Numbered from the stretch's first letter, positions 1 through 10,707 are shown. The stretch: 25,145 nt of DNA from Enterobacteriaceae bacterium UBA3516 (GCA_002377245.1 DFPL01000262.1:1-25145); one strand, 5' to 3'. Notes: generated from the letters alone by a model not told the origin. Numbers and translations: made by a program.

Positions 1-1386
1 TGGCATCTGGCGCTGAACACCGCCGTGAGCTTTATTACGAATACCAACTGGCAGTCCTATGCCGGTGAAAGCACGATGAGCTACTTCAGCCAGATGGTCG
101 GTCTGACGGTGCAAAACTTCCTCTCTGCCGCCACCGGCATTGCGGTGATTTTTGCGCTCATCCGCGCCTTTTCCCGCCATAGCGTTAACACGTTGGGCAA
201 TGCCTGGGTCGATATCACACGCATCACCTTGTGGATCCTGCTGCCGCTGTCGCTGGTGCTCGCCCTTGTCTTCATTCAACAAGGGGCACTGCAAAACCTG
301 CTGCCTTACCGGCCATTCACGTCGCTTGAAGGCGTGCAGCACATCCTGCCGATGGGGCCAGTCGCCTCTCAGGAAGCGATCAAGATGCTCGGTACCAACG
401 GCGGCGGCTTCTTTAACGCCAACTCCTCGCACCCCTTTGAGAACCCAACGGCACTGACCAATTTCCTGCAAATGCTGGCCATCTTTTTGATTCCCACGGC
501 GCTCTGTTTCGCTTTTGGTGATGCGGTCAGCGACCGTCGCCAGGGCCACGCGATTCTGTGGGCGATGTCGGTCATCTTTGTGATTTGCGCTGCCATCGTG
601 ATGTGGGCGGAGTGGCAGGGTAACCCGCACTTCCTGACCCTTGGGGGCGACAGCGCCGTCAATATGGAAGGGAAAGAGAGCCGCTTCGGCATTCTCGCCA
701 GCAGCCTGTTCGCCGTGGTGACCACCGCGGCATCCTGCGGCGCGGTCAACGCCATGCACGATTCGTTTACCGCACTCGGCGGCATGGTGCCGATGTGGTT
801 AATGCAGATTGGTGAAGTGGTGTTTGGCGGCGTGGGATCCGGTCTCTATGGCATGCTGCTGTTCGTGTTGCTGGCGGTGTTTATCGCCGGGCTGATGATT
901 GGCCGCACACCGGAATATCTCGGTAAAAAAATCGACGTGCGCGAAATGAAAATGACCGCGCTGGCGATCCTCGTCACGCCCGCGCTGGTCCTGCTCGGCA
1001 CTGCCCTTGCCATGATGACCGAGGCCGGGCGCAGCGGCATGTTTAACCCCGGCATCCACGGTTTTAGCGAAGTGCTTTATGCCGTCTCGTCAGCCGCGAA
1101 CAACAACGGCAGCGCCTTTGCTGGCCTCAGCGCCAACACGCCCTTCTGGAACTGTCTGCTGGCCTTCTGCATGTTCGTTGGTCGCTTTGGCGTCATCATC
1201 CCGGTGATGGCGATTGCCGGTTCACTGGTGGCGAAAAAGATCCAGCCAGCCAGCACCGGTACCTTGCCGACCCATGGTGCACTGTTTGTCGGCCTGCTGA
1301 TCGGCACCGTGTTGCTTGTGGGTGCCCTGACCTTTATTCCCGCGCTGGCCCTGGGGCCGGTGGCGGAATATCTCTCTTTACGCTGA
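1..1386 (+). CDS. kdpA: Potassium-transporting ATPase potassium-binding subunit KdpA (5'-truncated by window edge)
   Basis: KdpA is the channel-like inner-membrane subunit of the KdpFABC high-affinity K+ pump; it selects K+ and passes it to KdpB. The frame is open from base 1, giving 461 residues; the E. coli protein is 557, so about 96 N-terminal residues and the start lie outside the window. The four selectivity-filter repeats of the SKT family are visible: TNTNWQ, GTNGGGFF, TTAASCGAVNAMHDS and SSAANNNGSAF. Many hydrophobic segments alternate with these loops, and the C-terminus ends GPVAEYLSLR. The GTG at position 25 is an internal valine, not a start. kdpB follows after 14 bp, so the operon order kdpABC is intact. 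Identification is secure; only the 5' end is missing. Confidence 0.97.
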   Translation, partial: WHLALNTAVSFITNTNWQSYAGESTMSYFSQMVGLTVQNFLSAATGIAVIFALIRAFSRHSVNTLGNAWVDITRITLWILLPLSLVLALVFIQQGALQNLLPYRPFTSLEGVQHILPMGPVASQEAIKMLGTNGGGFFNANSSHPFENPTALTNFLQMLAIFLIPTALCFAFGDAVSDRRQGHAILWAMSVIFVICAAIVMWAEWQGNPHFLTLGGDSAVNMEGKESRFGILASSLFAVVTTAASCGAVNAMHDSFTALGGMVPMWLMQIGEVVFGGVGSGLYGMLLFVLLAVFIAGLMIGRTPEYLGKKIDVREMKMTALAILVTPALVLLGTALAMMTEAGRSGMFNPGIHGFSEVLYAVSSAANNNGSAFAGLSANTPFWNCLLAFCMFVGRFGVIIPVMAIAGSLVAKKIQPASTGTLPTHGALFVGLLIGTVLLVGALTFIPALALGPVAEYLSLR

Positions 1387-1400
1387 ATTTAGGATCTTGT

Positions 1401-3449
<2,049 letters not shown>

Positions 3450-3461
3450 GAGGAATATAAA

Positions 3462-4037
3462 ATGTCTTTCATTCGTCCTGCTTTTCTTCTTTTAATCGTA
3501 CTGACGCTGGTTACGGGCGGGCTCTATCCGCTGGTCACCACCGCGCTGGGTCAATGGTGGTTCAAGGCGCAGGCCAACGGCTCGTTAATACAGGATGCCG
3601 GGCAGGTGCGCGGCTCCCGTCTGATTGGGCAAAACTTTACCGCGCCGGGCTATTTTCATGGCCGTCCATCGGCGACCACAGATGCGCCTTATAATCCATT
3701 GGCCTCTGGCGGTAGCAACCTGGCGGCGAGCAATCCTGAACTGGACAAAGAGGTCAGCGCCCGCGTGGCGGCACTGCGTGCACAAAACCCCGAGGCCGAT
3801 GCCAGTATCCCGGTTGAGCTACTCACGGCTTCGGCGAGCGGGCTGGATAATAATCTGACGCCGTCAGCCGCCGCATGGCAAATTCCCCGCGTCGCGCAAG
3901 CCCGAGGGCTGAGCCGTGAAGTGGTGGCAAAGCTGGTGGCTGAACACACGCTAAAACCGCTGGTAGATTTTATTGGCCAGCCGGTGGTAAATATTGTCGA
4001 ACTGAATCTGGCGCTGGATGCGCGTAAGGATAACTAA
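3462..4037 (+). CDS. kdpC: Potassium-transporting ATPase subunit KdpC
   Basis: KdpC is the single-span periplasmic-facing accessory subunit that stabilises the KdpFABC complex and influences its ATP affinity. The protein is 191 residues (E. coli KdpC 190). It has one N-terminal hydrophobic helix at about residues 5–28, followed by a soluble domain with family-conserved stretches: GSRLIGQNF, YFHGRPSATTDAPYNP, SGGSNLA, NPELD and the C-terminal QPVVNIVELNLALD. The ATG is preceded by AGAGGA at a suitable distance. It lies 12 bp after kdpB and 3 bp before kdpD, so the pump and its sensor genes are closely coupled. Confidence 0.96.
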   Translation: MSFIRPAFLLLIVLTLVTGGLYPLVTTALGQWWFKAQANGSLIQDAGQVRGSRLIGQNFTAPGYFHGRPSATTDAPYNPLASGGSNLAASNPELDKEVSARVAALRAQNPEADASIPVELLTASASGLDNNLTPSAAAWQIPRVAQARGLSREVVAKLVAEHTLKPLVDFIGQPVVNIVELNLALDARKDN

Positions 4038-4040
4038 GCC

Positions 4041-6728
4041 ATGACCGACGAGCCTTTGCGCCCGGATCCCGACCGATTGCTGGAGCAGACCGCAACCACC
4101 CACCGGGGAAAACTCAAAATTTTCTTCGGCGCCTGCGCCGGGGTCGGCAAAACCTTTGCCATGTTGCAGGAAGCCCAGCGGCAGCGGGCGCAGGGGCTGG
4201 ATATTGTCATCGGCGTGGTGGAAACCCACGGGCGGAAGGAGACCGCCGCCCTGCTCAATGGTCTTACCGTTCTGCCGCCCAAACGGGTCGCCTATCGCGG
4301 GCGGCTGATTCAGGAGTTTGATCTCGACGCCGCCCTTGCGCGGCGTCCGGCGTTGATACTGATGGACGAACTGGCGCACAGCAATGCGCCAGGCACGCGC
4401 CACCCAAAACGCTGGCAGGATGTTGAAGAGCTGCTGGAAGCGGGTATCGATGTGCTGACCACGGTGAACGTGCAGCATCTGGAGAGTCTGAATGATGTGG
4501 TCAGCGGCGTCACCGGCATTCAGGTCCGTGAAACGGTGCCCGATCCTTTTTTTGATGCCGCCGATGAAATCGTGCTGGTGGATCTGCCTCCTGACGACCT
4601 TCGCCAGCGTCTACATGAGGGCAAGGTTTATATCGGCGGTCAGGCGGAACGTGCCATCGAGCACTTCTTTCGCAAGGGCAATCTCATCGCCCTGCGTGAG
4701 CTGGCGTTACGCCGTACCGCAGACCGCGTTGATGACCAGATGCGCGCATGGCGTGACCGTCTGGGTGAGGAAAAGGTCTGGCATACCCGTGACGCTATCC
4801 TGCTCTGCGTAGGACACGGTAGCGGTAATGAAAAATTGATCCGCACCGCCGCACGACTGGCCGCTAAACTCGGCAGCATCTGGCATGCGGTTTATGTAGA
4901 AACCCCCACGTTACACAAACTGCCGGAACCGCAGCGGCGGGCGATTCTGGCCTCCCTGCATCTGGCGCAAGAGCTGGGCGCTGAAACGGCCACGCTCTCA
5001 GACACCGCTGAAGACAAAGCCATTTTGCGCTACGCAAGGGAGCATAATCTCGGCAAAATTCTGATTGGCAGACGGGCAAAACGCGGCTGGTTTAACCGCG
5101 AGTCGTTTGCTGACCGCCTGGCACGACGCGCCCCGGACCTCGATTTGGTGATCATTGCGCCGGACGATACTCCCGTCTCCCTCCCCTCGCGCCCGAATGA
5201 TAGCCGTCCGTTTATGGAGCGCTGGCGCGTACAACTGAAGGGCTGCGTTGTCGCACTGGCCTTGTGTGCGGCCATCACGCTGATTGCGATGCAGTGGTTG
5301 GTCGCGTTTGATGCCGCCAACCTGGTCATGGTCTATCTGCTGGGTGTGGTGATTATCGCCCTGTTATACGGGCGATGGCCTTCAGCCTTCGCCACGGTCA
5401 TCAACGTCATCAGTTTTGATCTCTTTTTCATTGCGCCGCGTGGGACGCTGGCGGTGTCGGATGTGCAATATTTACTCACCTTTGGGGTCATGATGACCGT
5501 CGGGTTGGTGATCGGCAATCTGACCGCCGGGGTGCGTTATCAGGCCAGGGTGGCGCGTTATCGTGAACAGCGCACCCGCCATCTGTATGAGATGTCCAAA
5601 GCGCTGGCCACAGGACGCAGCGACAAAGACATTGCCGCCACCAGCGAGACCTTTATCCGTTCAACCTTTAATGCCCGAAGCCAGGTGCTGCTGCCGGACA
5701 GCACGGGGAAACTGGTGGCTATTACCGGAACGCAAAACATTCCCTCCTGGGACGACGCCATCGCCCGCTGGAGCTTCGACAAAGGCCAACCGGCAGGTGC
5801 CGGTACCGATACGCTGCCCGGCGTGCCTTATCAAATTTTACCGCTGAAGAGTGCGCAGAAAACTCACGGACTGGTGGTCGTCGAACCGGCTAACCTGCGC
5901 CTGTTGATGGTACCGGAGCAGCAGCGCTTGCTGGAAACCTTTACCCTGTTGGTCGCCAGTGCGCTGGAACGTCAGTCTTCGATCACCAGTGAACAGCAGG
6001 CCCGCTTTGCCAGCGAACGCGAAAGCATCCGTAACTCCCTACTGGCCGCCCTCTCCCATGACCTGCGTACACCGCTAACTGTGCTGTTTGGCCAGGCAGA
6101 AATCCTGACGCTGGATCTTGCCAGTGAAGGCTCTAAGCATGCGCCCCAGGCAAGTGAAATTCGTCAGCATGTGCTGAACACCACGCGCCTCGTGAACAAT
6201 CTGCTTGATATGGCGCGTATTCAGTCCGGCGGCTTTAATTTAAAGAAAGAGTGGCTGACGCTGGAAGAGGTGGTGGGTAGCGCCTTGCGGACGCTGGAGC
6301 CAGGGCTCGGTGGGCGACACATTGCCCTCGACCTGCCGGACCCGCTGATGCTGGTGCATGTGGACGGGCCGTTGTTCGAACGGGTGCTAATTAATCTGCT
6401 GGAAAACGCCGTGAAATATGCCGGTTACCGCGCCGAAATCGGTATTTGTGCTCGGGCAGACCTTTCGCAATTAACGCTGGAAGTGTGGGATAACGGGCCG
6501 GGGATCCCTGCCGGACAGGAGCAGGCAATTTTTGCCAAGTTTGCGCGGGGGACGAAAGAGTCGGCGATCCCCGGCGTCGGCCTGGGACTGGCAATCTGCC
6601 AGGCCATTGTCGATGTCCATGGCGGCACTATTTTTGCCACAAACCGCCCGGAAGGCGGCGCCTGTTTTCATGTTACACTGCCGCTGGACACGCCACCGCT
6701 GCTGGACGACCTTCCCGAGGATCTGTGA
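4041..6728 (+). CDS. kdpD: Sensor histidine kinase KdpD
   Basis: KdpD is the inner-membrane sensor kinase that responds to K+ limitation and osmotic stress and phosphorylates KdpE. The protein is 895 residues (E. coli 894). Order of domains: an N-terminal KdpD domain with the Walker A motif GACAGVGKT (residues 30–38); a universal-stress-protein-like region at roughly 250–370; four hydrophobic helices at about 400–500; a GAF-like region; a dimerisation domain with LSHDLRTP, the phospho-accepting histidine being H673; then a HATPase domain with N box NLLENAVKYA, G1 box WDNGPGIP and G2 box GVGLGLAI. It starts 3 bp after kdpC, and its TGA overlaps the kdpE start, so translation of the two regulators is probably coupled. 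Confidence 0.97.
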   Translation: MTDEPLRPDPDRLLEQTATTHRGKLKIFFGACAGVGKTFAMLQEAQRQRAQGLDIVIGVVETHGRKETAALLNGLTVLPPKRVAYRGRLIQEFDLDAALARRPALILMDELAHSNAPGTRHPKRWQDVEELLEAGIDVLTTVNVQHLESLNDVVSGVTGIQVRETVPDPFFDAADEIVLVDLPPDDLRQRLHEGKVYIGGQAERAIEHFFRKGNLIALRELALRRTADRVDDQMRAWRDRLGEEKVWHTRDAILLCVGHGSGNEKLIRTAARLAAKLGSIWHAVYVETPTLHKLPEPQRRAILASLHLAQELGAETATLSDTAEDKAILRYAREHNLGKILIGRRAKRGWFNRESFADRLARRAPDLDLVIIAPDDTPVSLPSRPNDSRPFMERWRVQLKGCVVALALCAAITLIAMQWLVAFDAANLVMVYLLGVVIIALLYGRWPSAFATVINVISFDLFFIAPRGTLAVSDVQYLLTFGVMMTVGLVIGNLTAGVRYQARVARYREQRTRHLYEMSKALATGRSDKDIAATSETFIRSTFNARSQVLLPDSTGKLVAITGTQNIPSWDDAIARWSFDKGQPAGAGTDTLPGVPYQILPLKSAQKTHGLVVVEPANLRLLMVPEQQRLLETFTLLVASALERQSSITSEQQARFASERESIRNSLLAALSHDLRTPLTVLFGQAEILTLDLASEGSKHAPQASEIRQHVLNTTRLVNNLLDMARIQSGGFNLKKEWLTLEEVVGSALRTLEPGLGGRHIALDLPDPLMLVHVDGPLFERVLINLLENAVKYAGYRAEIGICARADLSQLTLEVWDNGPGIPAGQEQAIFAKFARGTKESAIPGVGLGLAICQAIVDVHGGTIFATNRPEGGACFHVTLPLDTPPLLDDLPEDL

Positions 6729-7402
6729 TTAACGTACTTATTGTCGAAGATGAACAGGCCATTCGCCGTTTTCTGCGCAGCGCGCTGGAAGCAGAAGGGC
6801 TGCGGGTTTTTGAAGCGGAGACGCTGCAGCGCGGGCTGATTGAAGCGGCGACGCGTAAACCGGATCTGGTCATTCTTGATTTAGGTTTACCGGACGGCGA
6901 CGGTATCGATTTTATACGTGATCTGCGTCAGTGGAGCCAGATGCCGGTCATTGTGTTATCTGCCAGAACGGAAGAGAGCGATAAAATTGCTGCCCTGGAT
7001 GCGGGCGCCGATGATTATCTCAGTAAGCCCTTTGGCATCGGGGAATTACAGGCGAGACTGCGGGTGGCCTTACGCCGTCATGCCGGTACGCCGCAAAACG
7101 ATCCGGTAGTGACCTTTTCGGATATTCAGGTCGATCTCGCCAGCCGACGTATTCTACGCGGTAGCGAAGAGCTGCACCTCACCCCTATTGAGTTTCGATT
7201 GCTCGCAGTGCTGTTAAACAACGCCGGAAAAGTACTCACCCAGCGTCAGCTGTTAAGTCAGGTCTGGGGGCCTAACGCCGTCGAACATAGCCACTATTTA
7301 CGCATCTACATGGGCCATTTGCGGCAAAAGCTTGAGGCCGATCCTGCGCGTCCGCGTCATCTGCTAACCGAAACGGGTATCGGCTACCGGTTTATGCTGT
7401 AA
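6725..7402 (+). CDS. kdpE: Response regulator KdpE
   Basis: KdpE is the OmpR/PhoB-type DNA-binding response regulator that activates kdpFABC when phosphorylated by KdpD. The 225-residue protein has a receiver domain with the acidic pair E8–D9, phosphorylation site D52 (VILDLGLPDGDG), a conserved S/T region (VIVLSAR) and K in LSKPFG. A winged helix ends with HYLRIYMGHLRQKLE and TGIGYRFML. The start is GTG at 6725, read as Met; it overlaps the kdpD stop in the four bases GTGA. E. coli kdpE also uses GTG there, as I recall. The gene ends 63 bp from the convergent pgm stop. Confidence 0.97.
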   Translation: MINVLIVEDEQAIRRFLRSALEAEGLRVFEAETLQRGLIEAATRKPDLVILDLGLPDGDGIDFIRDLRQWSQMPVIVLSARTEESDKIAALDAGADDYLSKPFGIGELQARLRVALRRHAGTPQNDPVVTFSDIQVDLASRRILRGSEELHLTPIEFRLLAVLLNNAGKVLTQRQLLSQVWGPNAVEHSHYLRIYMGHLRQKLEADPARPRHLLTETGIGYRFML

Positions 7403-7412
7403 CAGCAGACAT

Positions 7413-7444
7413 AAAAAAGCCCGGTCACGTTTACGCAACCGGGC
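7413..7444 (-). terminator. Rho-independent terminator of pgm
   Basis: GCCCGGT (7419–7425) pairs with ACCGGGC (7438–7444), a 7-bp GC-rich stem with a 12-nt loop. On the minus strand the hairpin is followed by six T residues (the A run at 7413–7418), so it terminates pgm. On the plus strand no T run follows, so any effect on kdpE read-through would be weaker. Confidence 0.85.
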
Positions 7445-7465
7445 CGGGTCATTCACCGAGGGTTA

Positions 7466-9106
7466 TCAGGCGTTTTTCAGCACTTCGCTGACAATTTCTA
7501 CCGCTTCTTTTTCAATCAGCTTACGGTGTTCTTCACCGAGGAAGCTTTCGCAGTAAATTTTGTAGGCGTCTTCCGTGCCTGACGGACGTGCGGCAAACCA
7601 GCCGTTGTCGGTCATCACTTTCAGACCGCCAATGGCAGCACCGTTACCCGGAGCCGCCGTCAGACGAGCGGTGATCGGGTCACCTGCCAGCGTGCTGGCA
7701 CTGACCATTTCCGGAGAAAGCTTAGACAGTGCGGCTTTCTGTGCGGAGGTGGCGCTGGCGCCCAGACGGTTATAGCTTGGCGCACCGAAACGCGCGGCGA
7801 GCTCATCATAGTGCTGCTGCGGGTTTTTACCGGTGACGGCGGTGATTTCCGCCGCCAGCAGGCACATGATGATGCCATCTTTGTCGGTAGACCACGGGGT
7901 GCCGTCAAAACGCAGGAAGGATGCCCCTGCGCTCTCTTCGCCGCCAAAACCAAAGCTACCGTCGAACAGGCCATCCACAAACCATTTGAAGCCGACCGGC
8001 ACTTCTACCAGTTTGCGGCCCAGATCGTTAACCACACGGTCGATCATCGCGGAGGAGACCAGGGTCTTGCCCACAGCCACATCTTTGCCCCACTGCGGAC
8101 GATGCTGGAACAGGTAATTAATGGCAACAGCCAGATAATGGTTCGGGTTCATTAACCCTGCCGGCGTGACGATGCCGTGGCGGTCATAGTCCGGGTCGTT
8201 GGCGAACGCCAGGTCGAACTTATCACGCAGCGCCAGCAAACCTGCCATTGCGGATTCGGATGAGCAATCCATACGGATCACACCATCTTTATCGAGGTGC
8301 ATAAAGCGGAAAGTCTGATCGACCTGATCGTTCACGATAGTGAGATCAAGCTTGTAGAATTCGGCAATGCGCTTCCAGTACTCAATGCCGGAGCCGCCCA
8401 GTGGATCAACGCCAAGCTTCAGACCGGCTTTCTGGATAGCCGCCATATCGACGATGTCGGCCAGCCCTTCAATGAAGGGTTGCACCAGATCCTGTTCTTT
8501 CACGTGACCTGAAGCCAGGGCCGCGTCCAGCGTAATACGTTTCACGCCTTTCAGGCCGTCGGCTAACAGGGCATTAGCACGGTCTTCCACCACTTTGGTG
8601 ACGTTGGTATCAGCCGGCCCACCGTTTGGCGGGTTGTATTTAATGCCACCATCTTCCGGCGGGTTGTGCGACGGGGTAATCACGATACCGTCCGCCTGCG
8701 CGCCACCTTTTTTGTTGTGGACCAGAATGGCATTGGAAACAGCAGGCGTCGGCGTAAAGCCGTTGTTTTCCTGCACAACCAGGTCAACACCGTTGGCCGC
8801 CAGCACTTCCAGCACAGAGATAAAGGCAGGTTCAGACAAGGCGTGGGTATCTTTGCCCACATAGCATGGCCCGGTGATACCGTTTTTGGCGCGCTCTTCA
8901 GCGATGGCCTGGGCAATCGCCAGGATATGCTGTTCGTTGAAGCTATGACGCCCTGCGCTACCACGATGCCCGGACGTACCAAATTTAACTGCATGTTCAG
9001 AATTACCCACTTCCGGTTTCAGCACGTAGTACTGCGCGGTAAGCTGGGCGACGTTGATCAAATCGCTCTGTTGTGCAGGTTGACCCGCACGTTCATGGTT
9101 AGCCAT
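7466..9106 (-). CDS. pgm: Phosphoglucomutase (alpha-D-glucose)
   Basis: Phosphoglucomutase interconverts glucose-1-phosphate and glucose-6-phosphate in the cytoplasm, feeding glycogen, galactose and UDP-glucose metabolism. The protein is 546 residues, the same length as E. coli Pgm. The catalytic phosphoserine motif TPSHNPPEDGG is present (serine near residue 146), as are the metal-binding loop DPDYDRHG, the sugar-binding GGEESAGAS and the phosphate-binding ARPSGTEDAYKIY. An in-frame ATG 7 codons upstream exists, but the ATG at 9106 is preceded by AAGGA with a 7-nt spacer and matches the family N-terminus (MA-x-H-x-RAGQPAQQSDL). It lies 24 bp after seqA on the same strand and is presumably cotranscribed. 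It ends at the terminator at 7413–7444. Confidence 0.97.
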   Translation of the reverse strand: MANHERAGQPAQQSDLINVAQLTAQYYVLKPEVGNSEHAVKFGTSGHRGSAGRHSFNEQHILAIAQAIAEERAKNGITGPCYVGKDTHALSEPAFISVLEVLAANGVDLVVQENNGFTPTPAVSNAILVHNKKGGAQADGIVITPSHNPPEDGGIKYNPPNGGPADTNVTKVVEDRANALLADGLKGVKRITLDAALASGHVKEQDLVQPFIEGLADIVDMAAIQKAGLKLGVDPLGGSGIEYWKRIAEFYKLDLTIVNDQVDQTFRFMHLDKDGVIRMDCSSESAMAGLLALRDKFDLAFANDPDYDRHGIVTPAGLMNPNHYLAVAINYLFQHRPQWGKDVAVGKTLVSSAMIDRVVNDLGRKLVEVPVGFKWFVDGLFDGSFGFGGEESAGASFLRFDGTPWSTDKDGIIMCLLAAEITAVTGKNPQQHYDELAARFGAPSYNRLGASATSAQKAALSKLSPEMVSASTLAGDPITARLTAAPGNGAAIGGLKVMTDNGWFAARPSGTEDAYKIYCESFLGEEHRKLIEKEAVEIVSEVLKNA

Positions 9107-9130
9107 TGCCTGGTCCTTCTTATGCAAGGA

Positions 9131-9682
9131 TTAAATTGTGCCGCAAACCTTTTCAATCAATTCCGCCGGGAACTGCATTGACTGCATGATGTGTTCTACC
9201 ATGCTGCATTTACGACCCGTATTAGTGTTGGTGATGACCCAGTATGGTGTATCTGGCACCTGTTTTGGCTTGGTCTGCGTGCCATTTTGCAACAAGGTTT
9301 GTTCATCAGACGCAAAGTATACGCGGGTACGCCCGTGCAGGGACTCGGTGGATTCTGCAAAGGCTTTGTTGTCCAGAGAATAGAGTGTAGACAGCACCAG
9401 CATGAAACGGTTAACGGCTTTTTTCTGATCGGCGTATTCGTCAGAAAGCAGCAACTCGCGCACCGCACGAACTTTGTCTTTCGCGGTGTTGGTCGGCTTA
9501 CTCTCTTCGACTTTCGGCGTAACAGGGGCTTCTTTTGCAGCGGCAGGCGTCGTGGCGGCAGGCTGAGAGGAGGCGGAAAATTTCAACATGCGCCGTAAAA
9601 TGTCGGATGCGCTCTCACCAATATGCTTCGTGTGGCTGGCAATATAACTGTAGAGTTCATCATCAACTTCAATCGTTTTCAT
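9131..9682 (-). CDS. seqA: Negative regulator of replication initiation SeqA
   Basis: SeqA binds clustered hemimethylated GATC sites, sequesters oriC after initiation and organises newly replicated DNA. The protein is 183 residues (E. coli 181). The N-terminal oligomerisation segment (residues 1–33, MKTIEVDDELYSYIASHTKH onward) and the C-terminal DNA-binding domain are near identical to E. coli from memory, including the TNTNTGRK loop (N152 and N154 here) that contacts the methylated GATC. The difference lies in the linker at about residues 37–68, rich in Ala, Pro, Thr and Lys and two residues longer. An upstream in-frame ATG (11 codons earlier) is rejected because the family starts at MKTIEV. 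pgm follows in the same transcript. Confidence 0.97.
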   Translation of the reverse strand: MKTIEVDDELYSYIASHTKHIGESASDILRRMLKFSASSQPAATTPAAAKEAPVTPKVEESKPTNTAKDKVRAVRELLLSDEYADQKKAVNRFMLVLSTLYSLDNKAFAESTESLHGRTRVYFASDEQTLLQNGTQTKPKQVPDTPYWVITNTNTGRKCSMVEHIMQSMQFPAELIEKVCGTI

Positions 9683-9708
9683 TTTAATCCAGTGCAGTGT
9701 CTTATCTG

Positions 9709-9753
9709 AATACAAGTTATTGAGATTATAAAGTCAAATCTCAACAGCGGATA
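9709..9753 (-). promoter_or_regulatory. Candidate seqA–pgm promoter region with an 8-bp inverted repeat
   Basis: On the minus strand a perfect TATAAT (9725–9730) lies 43 bp before the seqA start, with a poor −35 (TATCCG, 9748–9753, 17-bp spacer). A second option is TTGACT (9732–9737), 17 bp, TGTATT (9709–9714). A perfect 8-bp inverted repeat, TTGAGATT (9720–9727) and AATCTCAA (9737–9744) with 9-bp spacing, overlaps both, as an operator would. Which promoter is used cannot be decided by reading. Confidence 0.45.
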
Positions 9754-9864
9754 GCGCTAAACCTGAGTGGCGGCTAAGTTAGATTGTGTCTGAACCTTGC
9801 AGCCGGGCGGCAGAATGTTCAACATGATACCCTAATCCGAAAGAGCGAAAAAAAGAACTTTGCC

Positions 9865-10638
9865 ATGAAATTGAATACCCGAGCGCAATCTGCACAACAA
9901 TCGCACAACAATTCTCCCATTGTGTTAGTCCACGGCCTGTTTGGCAGCCTGGATAACCTTGGCATTCTGGCTCGTGACCTTGTGAGCGACCATGACATCC
10001 TTCAGGTGGACATGCGTAATCATGGGCTTTCTGCGCGTTCGGACGAAATGAATTACCCCGCGATGGCCCAGGATTTGGTTGATACGCTGGACGCGCATTC
10101 CCTTGAGCGGGCCACCTTTATCGGTCACTCAATGGGAGGGAAAGCGGTCATGGCCTTAACCGCGATTGCCCCGGAACGTATTGACGGACTGGTAGCGATT
10201 GATATTGCCCCCGTGGATTATGCCGTGCGCCGTCACGATGAGATTTTTGCTGCTATCAATGCGGTGACGGATGCCGGGGCCACGACGCGACAACAAGCGG
10301 CCACCGTGATGCGCACCGTCATCGATGAAGAAGGGGTGATTCAATTTTTGTTGAAGTCCTTTGTTGACGGGCAATGGCGCTTTAATGTCTCCGTGCTGTG
10401 GGAGCAGTACCCCCACATTGTCGGCTGGGAAGAGGTGCCGGTCTGGGACCACACTGCCCTGTTCATCCCCGGTGGCAACTCCCCTTACGTGACCGAGCAG
10501 TATCGTCAGCCTCTGCTTAAACAGTTTCCGCAGGCGAAGGCGCATGTCATTGCTGGTGCCGGACACTGGGTGCATGCGGAAAAGCCGGAAGCGGTTTTGC
10601 GCGCTATTCGTCGTTATCTTGCTGAAAAGACAAACTGA
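9865..10638 (+). CDS. ybfF: Alpha/beta-hydrolase esterase YbfF
   Basis: YbfF is a small cytoplasmic alpha/beta-hydrolase; the E. coli enzyme shows esterase/thioesterase activity on acyl-CoA-type substrates in vitro, but its physiological role is unclear. The protein is 257 residues (E. coli 254). Visible features are the oxyanion-hole segment LVHGLFGSLDN, the nucleophile elbow GHSMGG with S89, a DIAPVDY segment after the next strand, and the catalytic histidine region GAGHWVHAEKP near the C-terminus. The frame is open 27 codons further upstream, but the family begins MKLN-x-RAQ, which fits the ATG at 9865; the Shine–Dalgarno (AAAGAA) is weak. It is transcribed divergently from seqA; I could not assign its promoter with confidence. 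Confidence 0.93.
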   Translation: MKLNTRAQSAQQSHNNSPIVLVHGLFGSLDNLGILARDLVSDHDILQVDMRNHGLSARSDEMNYPAMAQDLVDTLDAHSLERATFIGHSMGGKAVMALTAIAPERIDGLVAIDIAPVDYAVRRHDEIFAAINAVTDAGATTRQQAATVMRTVIDEEGVIQFLLKSFVDGQWRFNVSVLWEQYPHIVGWEEVPVWDHTALFIPGGNSPYVTEQYRQPLLKQFPQAKAHVIAGAGHWVHAEKPEAVLRAIRRYLAEKTN

Positions 10639-10652
10639 TTAAAAACCCGGCG
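10633..10652 (+). promoter_or_regulatory. Degenerate LexA-box-like sequence upstream of ybfE
   Basis: The 20-mer AACTGATTAAAAACCCGGCG overlaps the ybfF stop codon and sits where I recall the E. coli ybfE LexA box. It keeps CTG at positions 3–5, but the second invariant triplet CAG at positions 16–18 is CGG here. The LexA consensus is CTG-N10-CAG, so binding would be expected to be weak or lost. Confidence 0.35.
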
Positions 10653-10678
10653 CTCGGTCATCATAACGCGCCCGGGCG

Positions 10679-10707
10679 TTGGCGTCCCTGCCTCCCTGAT
10701 GTATGAT
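10679..10707 (+). promoter_or_regulatory. Sigma-70 promoter of ybfE
   Basis: TTGGCG (10679–10684) and TATGAT (10702–10707) are separated by exactly 17 bp. Transcription would start near 10714, giving a leader of about 57 nt before the ybfE ATG. The −35 box begins 27 bp after the end of the LexA-like sequence. Confidence 0.65.

Noticed and set aside
9784..9864. N-terminal extension of YbfF (27 codons further upstream)
   Set aside because: The extension resembles no family member; the alpha/beta-hydrolase family N-terminus begins at 9865.
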